A stretch of 64,000 nucleotides of DNA from an uncultured Pelagibacteraceae bacterium (GCA_902574345.1 CACGNF010000002.1:1-64000), one strand, 5' to 3'; shown: positions 41,994-50,016, numbered from the stretch's first letter. Translations and numbers: made by a program. The notes: generated by a model from the letters alone, not told the origin.

Positions 41994-42020
41994 ATGAATC
42001 AAATGCCACCTGACACTTAG
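41994..42020 (+). other. 8-codon mini-ORF with a perfect Shine-Dalgarno
   Basis: AAGGAGG (41979-41985) sits 8 nt before an ATG that encodes MNQMPPDT and then TAG. Such a strong ribosome site is rare in this window. It could be a leader peptide of a plus-strand RNA, or chance: read on the other strand the same bases give an anti-SD-like CCTCCTT. Confidence 0.3.
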
Positions 42021-42045
42021 CTGGGTAGCTTCATATTTCATAAAA

Positions 42046-42082
42046 ACGAAAACAAAAAACTTAAAGTCCATTCGGACTTAAA
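42046..42082 (-). terminator. Intrinsic terminator (minus strand)
   Basis: Hairpin AAGTCC / GGACTT with a 4-nt loop, flanked by further A-T pairs, followed on the minus strand by TTTTTTGTTTT. It ends the transcript of the methyltransferase-cupredoxin group and/or the candidate sRNA. Confidence 0.75.
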
Positions 42083-42150
42083 TGCCATCAAGGCGACTTA
42101 AGGGAGCTCTTTTGGCTGGAGAGCAAAAGGGCAAACCCTTAAGTAAATTA
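42046..42150 (-). ncRNA. Candidate structured small RNA ending in an intrinsic terminator
   Basis: Reading the minus strand from about 42150: a 9-bp stem ACTTAAGGG / CCCTTAAGT (42136-42144 with 42096-42104) encloses a hairpin GCTCT / AGAGC; then a small GCC/GGC hairpin; then AAGTCC-GAAT-GGACTT followed by a T-rich tail (TTTTTTGTTTT). This is the layout of a ~100-nt bacterial sRNA with its own terminator. It starts only a few bases after the methyltransferase stop, so it may be a processed 3'-UTR. Confidence 0.5.
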
Positions 42151-42156
42151 ATTTAA

Positions 42157-42861
42157 CTATTTTAAAAATAGGCAGGTTAATTTATCTTTAAAATTTATTC
42201 TTTTGTTATATTTACTGCTGATTTCGCTAATTCCTTTTAAAATTTCTGTATTACTTAAATTCAATAAAGTTGAAATGTATCGATTTTTAATCATTTCCAC
42301 ATATTTCTCTCTCGATATCTTTACTTTGAAAGAAAACGTTTTCGAAATACTTCCAGGATATAAACCATTTATAAATCTCAGTATTTTTTGATCTCTTTTA
42401 AGCGATTTACTCAATTTTTTTTTCATTTTTGCAAAAGTTGGAATTTCATTGTTAGATGTGGCTAACGTAAATATTGCTATTCGACCACCAGAATTAAGAC
42501 AATCCATACTTAGTAAAAGTAGTTTTTTTATATCTTTAAGTGGTAAAAAATGAATTGTTTGTTTAAGTAAAATTAAATCAAATTTTTTTCTATTCTTTTT
42601 TAAGTAACTTATTGCATCTGATTTATTAAAAATAATTCTTTTATCTCTATCTTTATGTTGCTCAATATCAATACCTATTGGCTTATTAATTAATCTAAGC
42701 TTAGATGTTAAGTTTCCTAATATCTTACCTCTGCCACAACCAATATCTAAAATTACTGAATTCTTATTGATTTTTGTTTCTTTAATTAAAAATTTGTTAA
42801 AAAATTTAATATAACTATTTGAAGAAAGCCAAGTTTTATTGTCCCAATTCTTTAATGACAC
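42157..42861 (-). CDS. Class I SAM-dependent methyltransferase
   Basis: A 234-aa protein with AdoMet-binding motif I VILDIGCGRGKILGNL near residues 38-53, an acidic residue in IGIDIEQHK, FDLILLKQTIHFLPLKDI (motif IV region) and GGRIAIFTLAT. It belongs to the broad Methyltransf_11/25 group; the Lys-rich C-terminal half gives no substrate clue. It overlaps the upstream membrane protein gene by 10 nt and is followed at once by the structured intergenic RNA region. Confidence 0.82.
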   Translation of the reverse strand: MSLKNWDNKTWLSSNSYIKFFNKFLIKETKINKNSVILDIGCGRGKILGNLTSKLRLINKPIGIDIEQHKDRDKRIIFNKSDAISYLKKNRKKFDLILLKQTIHFLPLKDIKKLLLLSMDCLNSGGRIAIFTLATSNNEIPTFAKMKKKLSKSLKRDQKILRFINGLYPGSISKTFSFKVKISREKYVEMIKNRYISTLLNLSNTEILKGISEISSKYNKRINFKDKLTCLFLK

Positions 42862-43298
42862 GCAATATTAAATTTTTTTAATCGCCAATAATTATAAGGC
42901 CAAGGAGTTAAAAAACCAGCTAAGAGCATAATTGGCACAACCCACCATGTTAATATTGCACCACCAGTTAAAAAATAATCAGTTAAATTCATAGCAACTT
43001 CCATACTTATCATTGATATAAAACTCATTCCAATTGCAGTTTTAAAAGCTTTAGAAAAATCAAAACTTTGTCTCATTAATATAATTGTTTCCAAAATGAT
43101 ACTTGTAATCAAACCATTAATGATTGCTAAAATCATAATTCCTAAAACAGGAAATGGAATTTTTGTTAGCTGAAAAAATAAAATTGTACCTAAATCACCG
43201 ATTGCACAACCCAATAAACACCAAGCGGTGTTTTTAGCACTTCTTTTCCAAGTATGTTTGCATGACCAATGAAAATTAGCCTTCGCAGTTGTGTCCAT
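42852..43298 (-). CDS. DUF4396-like four-TM membrane protein
   Basis: A 148-aa protein with about four TM helices. The N-terminus FHWSCKHTWKRSAKNTAWCLLGCAIGDLGTI, followed by EVAMNLTDYFLTGG and PYNYWRLKKF near the C-terminus, matches my memory of DUF4396. It lies 4 nt after a cupredoxin gene. His and Cys residues ahead of TM1 could bind metal; a role with copper is inferred from context only. Confidence 0.72.
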   Translation of the reverse strand: MDTTAKANFHWSCKHTWKRSAKNTAWCLLGCAIGDLGTILFFQLTKIPFPVLGIMILAIINGLITSIILETIILMRQSFDFSKAFKTAIGMSFISMISMEVAMNLTDYFLTGGAILTWWVVPIMLLAGFLTPWPYNYWRLKKFNIACH

Positions 43299-43302
43299 TA
43301 AG

Positions 43303-43806
43303 TTAATTTATATCAACTTTAGCAATCATTCCAACTTGATAATGGCCAGGAACATTGCAAGCTACTTCAATGTTAACTGCATTATCAAATTTCCAAATGA
43401 TTTCACCCTTTTGTTTTGGTTCAAGTAAAACACTATTGCTATGTGAATGGGCCATAGCTTTATCCATTTTTGCCATTTTTTTCATTTTTTCTTTATCAAT
43501 GGAATCAACTAAAAGAATTTCATTTTCAACCATTTTCATCATTTCTGGTTGATGTTTCATGTGCATCATTTTATTTGCAATATTAAATTCATGAACAAGC
43601 ATACCTGCATTTTCAACTTCAAATTTTATTGTTTCGCCTGATTTAATTTGAAATGAACTTGGTTCATAATAGTTGTCATACATTACAACTTTAATTGTTC
43701 TTGAAACTTCGCTTTCTTTACCTTTTGTGCCAATTTTCATGTTTTTATCTGCGTAGGCAAATGTATTGAAAAATAAAGTTATTAATAAAATTTTAATTAA
43801 TTTCAT
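43303..43806 (-). CDS. Exported cupredoxin (plastocyanin-like) with Met/His-rich insert
   Basis: A 167-aa protein with a Sec signal peptide (ending FAYADK) and a cupredoxin domain. PSSFQIKSGETIKFEVENAGMLVHEFNI holds the first His, and VACNVPGHYQVGM holds the Cys-His-Met ligands of a type I copper site. Between them is an unusual MMHMKHQPEMMKM segment plus MAHSHS, rich in Met and His, as in copper-trafficking proteins. It likely carries electrons or copper in the periplasm. Confidence 0.85.
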   Translation of the reverse strand: MKLIKILLITLFFNTFAYADKNMKIGTKGKESEVSRTIKVVMYDNYYEPSSFQIKSGETIKFEVENAGMLVHEFNIANKMMHMKHQPEMMKMVENEILLVDSIDKEKMKKMAKMDKAMAHSHSNSVLLEPKQKGEIIWKFDNAVNIEVACNVPGHYQVGMIAKVDIN

Positions 43807-43875
43807 GTTTTAAAAATAATATTTTAAAATGTTTTAACAATGGGTCAATTTGTACTATTATGTTATTGTACTAAA

Positions 43876-44556
43876 ATGATTTTCAAACAATTATTCGATG
43901 CAAAATCTTCGACATATACTTATTTAATTTCATCCGGAGAAGGAAGAGAAGCATTGCTTATAGATCCTGTAATAGAAAATGTTAATGAATATATAAATTT
44001 ACTTAAAAAATTAGATTTAAAATTAGTAAAAGTAATTGATACTCATATTCACGCTGATCATGTAACAGGAGCATCTAAGCTCAAAGATATTACTAAATGC
44101 TCTACTATTATGGGTGCTCACACTCCTGCAGATGCCGTTGAAATTAAAGTTAAAGATGATGAATATATTAATCTAGACAATCTTAAAATTAGAGCGATGT
44201 ATACTCCTGGGCATACTTCAGATAGTTATAGCTTTTTAATGGATAATTATCTTTTTTCAGGTGACACACTTCTAATTAACGGGACTGGTCGAACAGACTT
44301 TCAAAATGGTAGTTCAAAAGATGCTTATAATTCAATTTTTAATAAACTTTTAAAATTACCTGAGGAAACTCTTCTATACCCTGCTCATGATTATAAAGGT
44401 GAAAAAGTAAGCACGATTGGAAAAGAAAAAAAACAAAATCCAAGATTACAAGTAAGTAGTGTTGATGAATATATTGAAATCATGAACAATCTTGATTTAA
44501 AAAAACCCGCTCAGATTGATTACAACGTCTCTAAAAATATTAATCTAGGTGTTTAG
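43876..44556 (+). CDS. ETHE1-like MBL-fold persulfide (sulfur) dioxygenase
   Basis: The track starts at 43840, but the domain begins at the ATG 43876 (MIFKQLFDAKSSTYTYLI), giving 226 aa. Metal motif THIHADHVTGA (HxHxDH), then TPGHTSDSYSF, SGDTLLINGTGRTDFQNG and LLYPAHDYKG. The GRTDFQ motif is characteristic of ETHE1/persulfide dioxygenases, which turn glutathione persulfide to sulfite with one iron. It may process sulfur from cysteine or sulfonate breakdown. The stop is 1 nt from a convergent thioredoxin-like gene. Confidence 0.88.
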   Translation: MIFKQLFDAKSSTYTYLISSGEGREALLIDPVIENVNEYINLLKKLDLKLVKVIDTHIHADHVTGASKLKDITKCSTIMGAHTPADAVEIKVKDDEYINLDNLKIRAMYTPGHTSDSYSFLMDNYLFSGDTLLINGTGRTDFQNGSSKDAYNSIFNKLLKLPEETLLYPAHDYKGEKVSTIGKEKKQNPRLQVSSVDEYIEIMNNLDLKKPAQIDYNVSKNINLGV

Positions 44557-44557
44557 A

Positions 44558-44926
44558 TTAAATTGAGGACTCTAAAGCTTTATAAATTAGTGCTTTACTA
44601 GTTTCACCAAGACTTCGATAAACTTCTTTATTATCTTTAAAAATTAAAAGTGTGGTTTGATATTGTACATTAAAGAAATTAGCAATTTCTTTATTCGTGA
44701 CATCGAATGAAAAATATTCAATATTTTTAAAATCATTTTTTGCTTTTTGCAAAACTTTCATTTGACTAGCACATGACATGCAATACTTAATCCATGAGCT
44801 CACTACCACAACCTTACCTTCAGATTGTGCTTGATCAAATAATTCTTTTTTAAAAGTTGTTTCTTTTTCCATGGCATTGACATTGAATGCAATTAAAAGA
44901 AAACATAAAGTTATGATTTTTTTCAT
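44558..44926 (-). CDS. Exported thioredoxin-fold protein
   Basis: A 122-aa protein with signal peptide (MKKIITLCFLLIAFNVNA) and a thioredoxin-like domain resembling the C-terminal domain of DsbD: VVVSSWIKYCMSCASQMKVL has a CMSC redox pair, and QYQTTLLIFKDNKEV supplies the strand after the usual cis-Pro, here replaced by Thr-Thr. Periplasmic thiol redox role inferred. It follows azlD by 6 nt. Confidence 0.78.
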   Translation of the reverse strand: MKKIITLCFLLIAFNVNAMEKETTFKKELFDQAQSEGKVVVVSSWIKYCMSCASQMKVLQKAKNDFKNIEYFSFDVTNKEIANFFNVQYQTTLLIFKDNKEVYRSLGETSKALIYKALESSI

Positions 44927-44932
44927 AATTGC

Positions 44933-45247
44933 TTATACAACAAATATTAAAAACCAATAAGAAGCTAATCCTGAAAATATTGTCGCAATTATACTTCTAG
45001 AGAAAATACCAATAACCATTGCAATTATTGCAGCTAATATCTTTGGATTATCATCTATTTCGAACAAGCCTTTGTCATTAATAAAAATTGCTGGAAAAAT
45101 TATTGCAGGAAATATTGCAGATGGCACAAATGACAATATTTCTCTAATTCTATCATTAAACATTTCCTTTTTAATTAAAGCTATCATGGAAAATCTTGTT
45201 AGATACGTAATCAATCCACAATATAAAATTAATGCCCAGTTGCTCAT
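44933..45247 (-). CDS. azlD: AzlD-family branched-chain amino acid exporter small subunit
   Basis: A 104-aa membrane protein with about four TM segments: ALILYCGLITYLTRFSMIAL, then LSFVPSAIFPAIIFPAIF, and AAIIAMVIGIFSRSIIATIF. The TRF and VPxAxxPAI elements are typical of AzlD. It pairs with AzlC, whose gene it overlaps by 4 nt; the complex is thought to export branched-chain amino acids. Confidence 0.88.
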   Translation of the reverse strand: MSNWALILYCGLITYLTRFSMIALIKKEMFNDRIREILSFVPSAIFPAIIFPAIFINDKGLFEIDDNPKILAAIIAMVIGIFSRSIIATIFSGLASYWFLIFVV

Positions 45248-45936
45248 ACTTTTTTATTTTTCGTTGTTAAAATCATTGCAGTAAATAACCCTGCTAAAGC
45301 AGCAACTATGACGTATGCTTTAAAAGGAATGTAATTATACCCAAATGTAGCAACTAATCCTGAAACAATTATTACAATCACATTTATAAATTTTCTAAAG
45401 TCATTAACTAATAAAGCTAAAAAGGTTAAAGGAACTGCAAAACTTAGGCCAAGTTTTTCTGGGATTGCTGCTCCAAGTATAATTCCTAAAAATGTTGTTG
45501 ATTGCCATATTACCCAACAAGTAGCTCCCCCACCTACTAAATGAAAATATCTATTATTATCTTTATTCTTTTTTAAATATTCATTTGAAATTGCAAATGC
45601 TTGATCGATTAAAAAGTATGAAATAATAATTTTCCAAATTAATTTTAAATCCGATAGATGCTCGGATACGACTGCACCATAAAGTAAATGTCTTGAATTA
45701 ACAGCCCCAACTGAACTTATTATTACTAAAGATGAAGCTCCTCCTGAAAATAATTGCAATAATACAATTTGCGAAGCGCCACCAAAAATTATTAAAGACA
45801 TTGCCATTGTTTCAATTGGAGTAAATCCAATATCAATAGCTAATACGCCAAATATCAAACCAAATGGGACCACTGGTATCATAAGTGGGCTTACGTCAAT
45901 AATTCCCTTTAAAAAAACTTTAAAGTTACTTTTCAT
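45244..45936 (-). CDS. azlC: AzlC-family branched-chain amino acid exporter large subunit
   Basis: A 230-aa membrane protein. PLMIPVVPFGLIFGVLAIDIGFTPIETMAMSLIIFGGASQIVLLQLF is the AzlC N-terminal block, followed by NSRHLLYGAV, another family mark, and LIDQAFAIS. It partners AzlD. It lies 17 nt after the iron ABC ATPase gene and could share that transcript. Confidence 0.9.
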   Translation of the reverse strand: MKSNFKVFLKGIIDVSPLMIPVVPFGLIFGVLAIDIGFTPIETMAMSLIIFGGASQIVLLQLFSGGASSLVIISSVGAVNSRHLLYGAVVSEHLSDLKLIWKIIISYFLIDQAFAISNEYLKKNKDNNRYFHLVGGGATCWVIWQSTTFLGIILGAAIPEKLGLSFAVPLTFLALLVNDFRKFINVIVIIVSGLVATFGYNYIPFKAYVIVAALAGLFTAMILTTKNKKV

Positions 45937-45953
45937 TTTCTAAAAGGTTTTTA

Positions 45954-47015
45954 TTAGAAGCAAACTATATGATCAATATGAATTGGTCTTTTGATACCAA
46001 ATTTTTCATCCACTTCATGTTGATGTATATGGTGTGAGTGAACAAATACTGGAATTAAAGTATTACTTGGAGCTCTAAGAGTATAAATAAAATTAGTGCC
46101 TCTAAATTTTCGATCAACTACCTCAAGTTTTAAATTACTTGTATCATCATGCTCTAAATCTTCTGGCTGAAGTAATAGTTGCACATTGGCACCTTCTGGA
46201 TACTCTTTTATAAAATTTCCTTCAATAGTACCTAAATCCCAGTTTTCTAAAGTGTTTTTTCCAGTCACCTTTGCTGGAACTAAAATTCCTCTATTTAAAA
46301 AATTTACTACTTCAATAGAATTTGGCAAATGATAAACCTTATAAGGATCATCAAATTGTTTCAGTTCTTGATTTAATATTATTCCACATTTAGATCCTAA
46401 ATAAAATGCCTCATAAGAGTCATGTGTAACAATGATTGTTGTGATCTTTAATTTATTTAAAATTTTTTTTAATCTTACTTGGATTTCTTCTTTAAAACTT
46501 TGATCTACATTTGATAATGGCTCATCAAGTAACAACAAGTCCGGTTGCATTATCAGTGATCTTGCTAATGAGGCTCTTTGTGCTTCACCAGCACTTATTT
46601 CATGCGGGTATTTATTAAGGATGTGAAATATATCTAATAAATCTACAATTTCTTTTAAACTAATTTTTTTCTCTTTTTTCTCCTTATTTCTTTGAGAACC
46701 AAGCGAAATATTTTTTTCAATAGTGTAATGTGGGAATAGGCTGTTATCTTGAAAAGCAAGTGAAACATTTCTCTCTTCTGGCTCTAAGTTAATATTTTCA
46801 GAAGATAAAGTTTTTCCATTTAATATGATTGATCCCTTTTTTAATTTTTCAAGCCCCGCAATCGTTCTTAAGATTGTAGTTTTCCCTATTCCTGAGGGAC
46901 CTAAAAGACATATTACGTCACCTTGATTTTCAATTGCAAAAGAAACGTTTTTAACTTTAGTTTTGTTACCTACACTAAAATCAACGTTGTTAACTTCAAA
47001 AAAATTTTTAGTCAT
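45954..47015 (-). CDS. fbpC: Iron(III) ABC transporter ATPase
   Basis: A 353-aa ATPase of the CUT1/ferric type: Walker A GPSGIGKTTILR, signature SAGEAQRASLAR (a variant LSGGQ with Ala-Gly-Glu-Ala), Walker B LLLLDEPLSNVDQ, H-loop IVTHDSYEAF, and a C-terminal TOBE-like domain (LLQPEDLEHD; FRGTNFIYTLR). Overlaps fbpB by 8 nt. Ferric uptake is inferred from the fbpA gene and Fur-like site of the operon. Confidence 0.88.
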   Translation of the reverse strand: MTKNFFEVNNVDFSVGNKTKVKNVSFAIENQGDVICLLGPSGIGKTTILRTIAGLEKLKKGSIILNGKTLSSENINLEPEERNVSLAFQDNSLFPHYTIEKNISLGSQRNKEKKEKKISLKEIVDLLDIFHILNKYPHEISAGEAQRASLARSLIMQPDLLLLDEPLSNVDQSFKEEIQVRLKKILNKLKITTIIVTHDSYEAFYLGSKCGIILNQELKQFDDPYKVYHLPNSIEVVNFLNRGILVPAKVTGKNTLENWDLGTIEGNFIKEYPEGANVQLLLQPEDLEHDDTSNLKLEVVDRKFRGTNFIYTLRAPSNTLIPVFVHSHHIHQHEVDEKFGIKRPIHIDHIVCF

Positions 47016-48627
47016 TATTATCTCTTAAAATATATTTAGATGTAACAATTATGAAGAAAGTTGCAATCAAAATCAAAAATAATGAGGGTACCGCAGCAGC
47101 CTCAAGTAAATCTTCTGATGCAGAGATATAAGCTGTTGTTGCAAAAGTTTCAAAATTAAAAGGTCTTAAAATAAGAGTAATTGGTAGTTCTCTTATTATT
47201 TCTAAAGAGACTAATATTCCAACAAACAACAAAGAATTTCTCAAAAAAGGAATATGGATATTCATAAACGTTTTTCTTTTTGAGTAACCAAGTAAATATG
47301 AGCTTTCATCAACTGAAATATTAATTTTCTCATAGCCTGATTTAATTCCGTTGTATGCAAGTGAATAAAATCTAATGAAATATACAAGCACTAATCCAAG
47401 AATTGATCCTATAAAAACTTTTTTAATAGAAACAAAACCCAAGTTCTTAATCACACTATCATCAAACCATGCAATAAAGGTTATAAATGCGACAGCTAAA
47501 ATTACTCCAGGAATTGCATAACCTGAGATAGATAATGTGGATAAAATATTTAAAGTTTTATTTTTATTTACTCTGTTTCCATAATTAGAAATTAAACCAA
47601 ATATTATCAATAGCAGACTTGATAAAATTACTAAGTAAAGAGTATTCATTAATAAATCTAAGATTTTTAAATCAAACAAATTTTCTGGAAATTTAATTGT
47701 CCAATACATCATCTGACTAAGTGGAAATAAAAAGCTTAAAAAGAATACTAAAAAACAAAAAGAAAAAGCTAAAAAAGCTTTTTTACCTGAAAGTTGTATT
47801 TTTTGTTTTTGTTTAAATCCTGCCTTGGTATTGAAGTGATATTTGGCATTTTTTCTCGATAAATTTTCTAAGATAAAAAGTGCAAAAATAAATAACAATA
47901 AAAAGAAAGATAATTGATTTGCAAATGCTAAATCGTCAAAGGCAATCCATGAATTATAAATACCCGTTGTTAATGTATTTATTGAAAAGAAATCTACTGC
48001 ACCAAATTCAGCTAGTGTTTCCATAGCCACTAGCGATAAACCAGCAACTATAGCAGGCCGTGCTGCTGGGAGAATAATTGAATAAAAGGCCTTAAACTTT
48101 GTAAACCCTAGGTTCTTTCCCAAATCAATTATGTTTTGTGACTGATATAAAAATGACGCTCTAGCTAGAATATAGACATAGGCATAAAGTGAAAAAGAAA
48201 TTGATAATACCACACCCAATAAACCATCAAATTTAGGAATGATTTGGTTGTAATTACCCTCACCAAATAAATTTTTTAAAATAGTATAGGCGGTTCCATA
48301 ATTTTCAAAAAAAGCTGTTAAAGAATACGCATAGATATAAGGGGGTACAGCAAAAGATAGAATTAGTGCCCATTTAAAAAAATTACTAAACGGAAAATTA
48401 AAAAATGAAACTAAGTAAGCTGATCCTGTCCCTATAAAAAAAGTTAAAATTAAAACACTCACCAATAAGATTAAGGAATTAAAAATATACTCCATTAAAA
48501 AAGTATCTTTTAATACTTGAAAGTAATTAGAAGTATTATCAAAAAAACTCGAAAAGACAGTTATAATTGGAATAATTACAAATAATGAAATTACAAAAGA
48601 AGAAATATACCAAAAATTTATTCTCAT
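47008..48627 (-). CDS. fbpB: Iron(III) ABC transporter permease (fused double domain)
   Basis: A 539-aa permease with about twelve TM segments and two EAA-type loops: LGKNLGFTKFKAFYSIILPAARPAI in the first half and SSYLLGYSKRKTFMNIHIPFLRNS in the second. This duplicated size is typical of FbpB/SfuB ferric permeases. A stem-loop and a 56-aa Cys-rich ORF separate it from fbpA. Confidence 0.9.
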   Translation of the reverse strand: MRINFWYISSFVISLFVIIPIITVFSSFFDNTSNYFQVLKDTFLMEYIFNSLILLVSVLILTFFIGTGSAYLVSFFNFPFSNFFKWALILSFAVPPYIYAYSLTAFFENYGTAYTILKNLFGEGNYNQIIPKFDGLLGVVLSISFSLYAYVYILARASFLYQSQNIIDLGKNLGFTKFKAFYSIILPAARPAIVAGLSLVAMETLAEFGAVDFFSINTLTTGIYNSWIAFDDLAFANQLSFFLLLFIFALFILENLSRKNAKYHFNTKAGFKQKQKIQLSGKKAFLAFSFCFLVFFLSFLFPLSQMMYWTIKFPENLFDLKILDLLMNTLYLVILSSLLLIIFGLISNYGNRVNKNKTLNILSTLSISGYAIPGVILAVAFITFIAWFDDSVIKNLGFVSIKKVFIGSILGLVLVYFIRFYSLAYNGIKSGYEKINISVDESSYLLGYSKRKTFMNIHIPFLRNSLLFVGILVSLEIIRELPITLILRPFNFETFATTAYISASEDLLEAAAVPSLFLILIATFFIIVTSKYILRDNND

Positions 48628-48663
48628 AATTTATAATCCGCCTTATAAACATGAAAGTATTAT

Positions 48664-48708
48664 GTTCAAGGCCTTAGTAAGGAGACAACTTAACTAAGGC
48701 GCTTGAAC
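48664..48708 (-). repeat. Stem-loop between the fbpA side and fbpB
   Basis: GTTCAAG-GCCTTAGT pairs with ACTAAGGC-(G)-CTTGAAC, 15 bp with one bulge, spanning 48664-48708. No T-run follows in the direction of transcription. Like the element at 7988-8021 it likely stabilises the upstream binding-protein message or reduces read-through into the permease. Confidence 0.7.
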
Positions 48709-48719
48709 ACCCAGAAAAA

Positions 48720-48890
48720 TCAAAAATCAAATACTTTTAGGATATGCGGAACCTCCTCAGTTTTAATTTCTGAAAGCTTTCTGTTATTTACTCTTTTGTT
48801 GATTTTTTCACACTCCAAACTGCATGGGGAACATGCTTTGGAAGACTTATTTAAATCAACTTCAGAAATAAATTTCTTTTTTTCTTCCAT
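48720..48890 (-). CDS. 56-aa Cys-rich protein in the iron operon (below ORF-track cutoff)
   Basis: An ATG 3 nt after the fbpA stop opens 56 codons: MEEKKKFISEVDLNKSSKAC, then CSPCSLECEKINKRVNNRKL and a C-terminal EVPHILKVFDF. The C-x2-C-x3-C cluster (residues 20-27) is a plausible metal or Fe-S site. It has no signal peptide, so it is cytoplasmic. The placement between fbpA and the stem-loop suggests tight co-expression with the binding protein. The plus ORF 48703-48939 is its shadow. No family recognised. Confidence 0.65.
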   Translation of the reverse strand: MEEKKKFISEVDLNKSSKACSPCSLECEKINKRVNNRKLSEIKTEEVPHILKVFDF

Positions 48891-48893
48891 TTG

Positions 48894-49922
48894 CTATTTC
48901 CATCCAGCAGCTGTCATTACTTCAACTGCAGCAGCTTGATTTTTTCCATAAGAAGCTAATTTAGTTTTCATATCTTGTTTGAAATCTAATCCTAAATTAT
49001 TGACTACTAATGGACTTGGTGAAACACCATCAATCATTGGGAACTCAAAAGTATTGTTTGTAAAATGCTCTTGAGACTCTGGAGTTAATAAAAACTCTAC
49101 AAGTTTAACAGCGTTAGCTTTGTTAGGTGCACCTTTTACTAAAGCAGCACAACTAACATTCATGTGCGTTCCTCTATCATTTTGATTAGGAAAGAAAGCT
49201 TTAACTTTTTTCGCAGCTTCTTGTTGCTCTGCACCTTTTTTACCTGATAACATGAGAGCTAAGTAGTAAGTATTAGCAACAGCGATGTCAGCTTCACCTG
49301 CTGCGACTGCCATTATTTGTGCTCTGTCATTACCTGTTGGTGTTCTTGCCATGTTGGCAACAACTCCCTCAGCCCATGCTGCTGTTGCAGCTTTTCCATT
49401 ATTCTTAATTAAAGACGCTACAAGAGATTTATTATAAATGTTGCTAGATTTTCTTATTACTAATCTACCTTTCCATTTTGGATCAGCTAAACCTTCATAA
49501 GTCATTCCCGATAATTCAGCACCAGTTACTCTTTCTGGTGAGTAATAAATTATTCTTGCTCTTTTTGCGATTCCAACCCACTTGTTTGTTCTAAAGCTTT
49601 TTGGAACAGCATCTTTAATTGCTGCAGATGTTAAACCACCTTGAAGTGCACCTTTTGCATCCATTGCACCACATCTACCTGCATCTGCAGTGATGTATAA
49701 GTCAGCAGATGAGTCTGCACCTTCACTTATGATTCTTTTTTCTAAAGCACCTGATTTTCCGTTTATCAAATTAACTTTAATCCCAGTCATATTTGTAAAC
49801 TTAGAATAAAGCTCAGAGTCTGCTTTATAATGTCTTGCATTGAAAACATTAACCTCGTTAGCAATTGCTAATGATGATGCAATTACTGAAAAGATTAACG
49901 TTATAATTGATATCTTCCTCAT
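48894..49922 (-). CDS. fbpA: Iron(III) ABC transporter periplasmic binding protein
   Basis: A 342-aa protein with signal peptide (cleaved near AIAN) and the FbpA/SfuA domain: VNVFNARHYKADSELYSKF (first Tyr-containing ligand loop), SADLYITADAGRCGAM, VLIRKSSNIYNKSLVASLI-like and the paired tyrosines in ANTYYLALML that bind ferric iron. Fits the synergistic-anion ferric class. A Fur-box-like sequence lies 39 nt upstream. Confidence 0.92.
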   Translation of the reverse strand: MRKISIITLIFSVIASSLAIANEVNVFNARHYKADSELYSKFTNMTGIKVNLINGKSGALEKRIISEGADSSADLYITADAGRCGAMDAKGALQGGLTSAAIKDAVPKSFRTNKWVGIAKRARIIYYSPERVTGAELSGMTYEGLADPKWKGRLVIRKSSNIYNKSLVASLIKNNGKAATAAWAEGVVANMARTPTGNDRAQIMAVAAGEADIAVANTYYLALMLSGKKGAEQQEAAKKVKAFFPNQNDRGTHMNVSCAALVKGAPNKANAVKLVEFLLTPESQEHFTNNTFEFPMIDGVSPSPLVVNNLGLDFKQDMKTKLASYGKNQAAAVEVMTAAGWK

Positions 49923-49960
49923 TTATTCTCCGTTATTCTTAGTTCTTCCGCATGATTTAA

Positions 49961-50000
49961 TGAGAATGAGAACTATTCTCATTGAGAATGATTATCAATC
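49961..50000 (-). promoter_or_regulatory. Fur-box-like operator upstream of fbpA
   Basis: Overlapping GAGAAT/ATTCTC units (TGAGAATGAGAACTATTCTC then ATTGAGAATGATTATCAATC) closely resemble the classical GATAATGATTATCATTATC Fur site, apparently as two overlapping copies. It lies in the short gap between the lysR 3' end and the fbpA start. Repression of iron uptake when iron is plentiful is inferred. Confidence 0.75.
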
Positions 50001-50016
50001 GCAATAGTGTCGCAGT

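Larger units (their letters stand above)
41803..42156. other. 354-nt intergenic region with several RNA-like structures
   Basis: The longest gene-free stretch in the window, conspicuous in so compact a sequence. From left to right it holds a long inverted repeat (41899-41955), a perfect AAGGAGG with an 8-codon mini-ORF on the plus strand (41979-42020), and a structured segment ending in an intrinsic terminator on the minus strand (42046-42150). See the separate entries. Confidence 0.7.

Noticed and set aside
43838-43860. GGGTCAATTTG resembling the operator repeat at 17.3 kb
   Set aside because: Only a partial match, in a different order and without a second copy; likely chance.
48703-48939. 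78-aa plus-strand ORF
   Set aside because: Antisense of the 56-aa Cys-rich gene and the fbpA 3' end; no membrane or domain logic, and it crosses the strong stem-loop.
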